Shown: positions 5,876-7,876 of the stretch, piece after piece | How positions within the stretch are numbered: the stretch's first letter is position 1 | How the letters are laid out: every line of letters begins with the position of its first letter | From: Azonexus sp. | Lineage (GTDB): Bacteria; Pseudomonadota; Gammaproteobacteria; Burkholderiales; Rhodocyclaceae | NCBI GenBank assembly: GCA_031285115.1 | Contig: JAITWU010000243.1 | Coordinates: forward strand, 1 to 7,876 | Length of the DNA stretch: 7,876 nt | Reading direction: 5' to 3' | The notes under the pieces: model-generated | Seen by the model: the letters and a program-made list of their open reading frames with translations, nothing else | Told to the model about the DNA's origin: nothing | The model's database searches: none | Program-made: the position numbers and the translations under genes

Positions 5876-7741
5876 ATGCCGTATTCCAAAGCAATTTACC
5901 TGTTCAACGAGGGGCGCAATTTTCAGGCGTATCGTCTGCTCGGCGCGCATCTTGCGCCACAGGGCGTGATTTTCCGCGTCTGGGCGCCGAACGCTTCGGC
6001 AGTCAGCGTCATCGGCGAATTCAACGACTGGCGGCCAGGCATTGACGCCATGCAGCCACTCGGCAATTCCGGCGTCTGGGAAGTCGAGGTGGCCGAGGCC
6101 AGGCCGCATCAACTCTACCGTTTCGCCATCACCCACGACGCCAGCGGCGCGACGCTCATCAAATGCGACCCCTACGCCCGCGCCTTTGAACTGCGCCCCG
6201 GCTCCGCCGCCTGGATCACGCCGCCCTCGACCCACGTCTGGGGCGATGACGAGTGGCTCGCCCGCCGCGCCCACTGGGACTGGCAACACGCGCCGGTCAA
6301 TATCTACGAAGTCCACCCCGGCTCCTGGCGGCGGCATCCCGATGGCCGCCCCTGGCTGTGGCGCGAACTGGCCGAACACCTCATCCCCTACGCCGTCGAC
6401 ATGGGCTACACCCACCTCGAACTGCTGCCCGTCACCGAACATCCGCTCGACGAATCCTGGGGCTACCAGACCACCGGCTACTTCGCGCCGAGCGCCCGCT
6501 ACGGCTCGCCGGACGATCTGCGCTATTTCATCGACGCCTGTCATCAGGCCGGGCTGGGCGTCCTCCTCGACTGGGTGCCGGGGCATTTCCCGCAGGATGA
6601 CTGGGCGCTCGCCCGCTACGACGGCACCGCCCTTTACGAACACGACGACCCGCGCTTGGGTCTACACGCCGATTGGGGCACGCACATCTTCAACTACGGG
6701 CGGCACGAAGTAAGGAGCTTCCTCCTCTCCTCGGCCCACTGGTGGCTCGCTGAATTTCACTTCGACGGCCTGCGCGTCGACGCCGTCGCCTCGATGCTCT
6801 ACCTCGACTACTCGCGGCGGGCGGGCGAATGGCTGCCCAACGCCTACGGCGGGCGGGAAAATCTGGAGGCCATCTCTTTCCTGCAATCGCTCAATGCGAT
6901 GGTCCACGGCGAATTTCCCGGCGCTTTGACCATTGCCGAAGAATCCACCGCCTGGCCGCAAGTCTCGCGCCCGACCTGGGTCGGTGGCTTGGGTTTTTCG
7001 ATGAAATGGAACATGGGCTGGATGAACGACAGCCTCGCCTATTTCCAGCGCGACCCGATCCACCGCTGCTGGCATCACGACGAACTGACCTTCGGCCAGA
7101 TGTACGCCTACAGCGAAAACTTCCTCCTGCCGCTGTCGCACGACGAAGTGGTGCACGGCAAGCGCGCCCTCATCGCCAAAATGCCCGGCGACGACTGGCA
7201 ACGCCGGGCCAATCTGCGCCTCCTCCTGGCCTGGCAAATCCTCATGCCGGGCAAAAAACTGATGTTCATGGGCGGCGAATTCGGCCAGTCGCGCGAATGG
7301 TCAGAAGCCGTCGAACTTGACTGGAGCCTGCTCGCCGACCCGGCGCATCAGGGCCTGCAACGCGCCGCCGCCGACCTCAACCGCCTCTACCGCGACCTCC
7401 CTGCCCTCTACGAACAGGATTTCAGCGCCGACGGCTTTCGCTGGGTCGACTGCCACGACACCACCCAATCGGTGCTGTGCTGGCTGCGCCGGGCACGGGA
7501 TGGCCGCTATGTCGTCATCGTCCTCAACTTCACGCCACAGCCGCGTTACGGCTACCGCATCGGCGTACCGCAAGCAGGCCGCTACCGCGAACGCCTCAAC
7601 AGCGACTCCGCCTGGTACGGCGGCAGCAACCTCGGCAATAGCGGCGCGCTCGAAGCCACGAGCGACCCCTGGCGCGAATGGCCCGCCAGCCTGACATTAA
7701 CCCTGCCACCACTGGCGGCGCTGGTGTTGGAGATTGATTGA
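5876..7741 (+). CDS. glgB: 1,4-alpha-glucan branching enzyme (GH13)
   Basis: The enzyme cuts an alpha-1,4-glucan chain and rejoins the piece by an alpha-1,6 bond, making the branches of glycogen. The 621-residue protein has a CBM48-type beta domain near residues 20-110 (FRVWAPNASAVSVIGEFNDW, 33-52), a GH13 barrel, and an all-beta C-terminal domain from about 520. Barrel motifs are ESWGYQTTGYFAPSARYG (193-210), LDWVPGHFPQDDWALARYDG (231-250), FDGLRVDAVASMLY (296-309, nucleophile D302), TIAEEST (352-358, acid/base E355) and LLPLSHDEVVHGK (417-429, D423). All three catalytic carboxylates are present. It lacks the extra N-terminal module of the 728-residue E. coli enzyme, so it is the short form. 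It is transcribed away from glgC across a 55-bp gap with its own ribosome site. No hairpin terminator follows the stop. An insertion sequence begins about 30 bases downstream, so its 3' context has been altered, but the coding frame is intact. Confidence 0.98.
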   Translation: MPYSKAIYLFNEGRNFQAYRLLGAHLAPQGVIFRVWAPNASAVSVIGEFNDWRPGIDAMQPLGNSGVWEVEVAEARPHQLYRFAITHDASGATLIKCDPYARAFELRPGSAAWITPPSTHVWGDDEWLARRAHWDWQHAPVNIYEVHPGSWRRHPDGRPWLWRELAEHLIPYAVDMGYTHLELLPVTEHPLDESWGYQTTGYFAPSARYGSPDDLRYFIDACHQAGLGVLLDWVPGHFPQDDWALARYDGTALYEHDDPRLGLHADWGTHIFNYGRHEVRSFLLSSAHWWLAEFHFDGLRVDAVASMLYLDYSRRAGEWLPNAYGGRENLEAISFLQSLNAMVHGEFPGALTIAEESTAWPQVSRPTWVGGLGFSMKWNMGWMNDSLAYFQRDPIHRCWHHDELTFGQMYAYSENFLLPLSHDEVVHGKRALIAKMPGDDWQRRANLRLLLAWQILMPGKKLMFMGGEFGQSREWSEAVELDWSLLADPAHQGLQRAAADLNRLYRDLPALYEQDFSADGFRWVDCHDTTQSVLCWLRRARDGRYVVIVLNFTPQPRYGYRIGVPQAGRYRERLNSDSAWYGGSNLGNSGALEATSDPWREWPASLTLTLPPLAALVLEID

Positions 7742-7750
7742 ATTTTGTTT

Positions 7751-7771
7751 TGTAGGATGGGTAGAGCGCAG
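7751..7771 (+). repeat. Interrupted half of a dispersed GTAGGATGGGT-type repeat
   Basis: The bases after glgB read TGTAGGATGGGTAGAGCGCA and a final G. This resembles the left arm of a dispersed proteobacterial intergenic repeat, which normally continues into CGAAACCCATC (the arm complementary to GATGGGT). Here the second arm is missing and the insertion sequence starts instead. The resemblance is recalled, not searched. The intact repeat may have served as a hairpin or terminator for glgB. Confidence 0.5.
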
Positions 7772-7776
7772 TGTTC

Positions 7777-7820
7777 TGCCGGGACACATAGGTAACACAA
7801 TGTCGGGAGACATAGGTAAC
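7777..7820 (+). repeat. Two 20-bp direct repeats in the insertion sequence end
   Basis: The 20-mers at 7777-7796 and 7801-7820 agree at 18 of 20 positions and share ACATAGGTAAC exactly. They are spaced 24 bp apart, a little over two helical turns. This is what paired transposase binding sites near an insertion sequence end would look like. Confidence 0.75.
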
Positions 7821-7861
7821 GCTTTTAAGATACGGACGTGCATGTTTATGGAGGATGCGCG

Positions 7862-7876
7862 ATGCCGTGGAAGGAG
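7862..7876 (+). CDS. IS481-family transposase, first five codons only
   Basis: ATG at 7862 opens a frame reading MPWKE to the window edge. Many IS481-family DDE transposases begin with exactly these residues. GGAGG (7850-7854) lies seven bases upstream and supports the start. Nothing of the helix-turn-helix or catalytic domain is visible, so the call rests on the start, the ribosome site and the insertion sequence end just before it. Confidence 0.55.

Larger units (their letters stand above)
7772..7876 (+). mobile_element. Left end of an IS481-like insertion sequence, cut by window edge
   Basis: The element appears to begin with TGT at about 7772, as IS481-family ends do. It carries two GGTAAC-ending 20-bp direct repeats, then a ribosome site and a transposase start typical of the family. 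The exact left boundary could lie a few bases either way (7772-7781). The right end, the inverted repeat partner and any target duplication are outside the window. It is oriented the same way as glgB. Confidence 0.65.

Noticed and set aside
5762..6643. 293-codon minus-strand open frame over the glgB 5' end and the glgC start
   Set aside because: It would cross the shared control region and overlap both genes. The protein has no recognisable domain.
7742..7771. Rho-independent terminator after glgB
   Set aside because: The T-rich bases after the stop (TTTTGTTTTG) have no GC-rich stem before them.
7582..7800. 72-codon minus-strand open frame across the glgB end and the insertion sequence boundary
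   Set aside because: It spans a junction between unrelated DNAs, is antisense to glgB and has no recognisable product.

Overview
The window carries a glycogen (alpha-1,4-glucan) metabolism locus from a GC-rich bacterium. The base composition, the GlgC and GlgB sequence style and the IS481-type element suggest a proteobacterium, perhaps a betaproteobacterium of the Rhodocyclales type. That placement is inference from remembered family resemblance. No rRNA, tRNA or other taxonomic marker is present.

Layout. Four genes lie head to tail on the minus strand and are read from right to left: glgC (5820-4504), a cytoplasmic GH57 amylopullulanase/debranching-type enzyme (4504-2816), a GH57 4-alpha-glucanotransferase (2816-843), and the first 271 codons of an alpha-glucan phosphorylase gene (glgP, 815 to beyond base 1). 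The first three are joined by two identical TGATG stop/start overlaps, so they are almost certainly one translationally coupled operon. glgP follows after 27 bases. On the plus strand, glgB (branching enzyme, 5876-7741) diverges from glgC. The two share a 55-bp region that holds both Shine-Dalgarno sites and a probable pair of back-to-back promoters.

Downstream of glgB, a 30-bp spacer ends in what looks like the first half of a dispersed intergenic repeat. An IS481-like insertion sequence then begins. Its left end, a pair of 20-bp direct repeats, a ribosome binding site and the first five codons of its transposase (MPWKE) are visible before the window closes.

How the genes work together. GlgC makes ADP-glucose, a glycogen synthase lying outside the window would polymerise it, and GlgB adds alpha-1,6 branches. 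GlgP releases glucose-1-phosphate from chain ends. The two GH57 enzymes probably take the places that GlgX (GH13 debranching) and MalQ (GH77 glucanotransferase) hold in enterobacteria, trimming branches and recycling short maltodextrins for GlgP. No glgA, glgX or malQ is in the window. No wholly novel system is evident. The points most worth a second look are the paired GH57 enzymes inside a glg operon, the GlgC activator-site substitutions, and the insertion into a dispersed repeat beside glgB.
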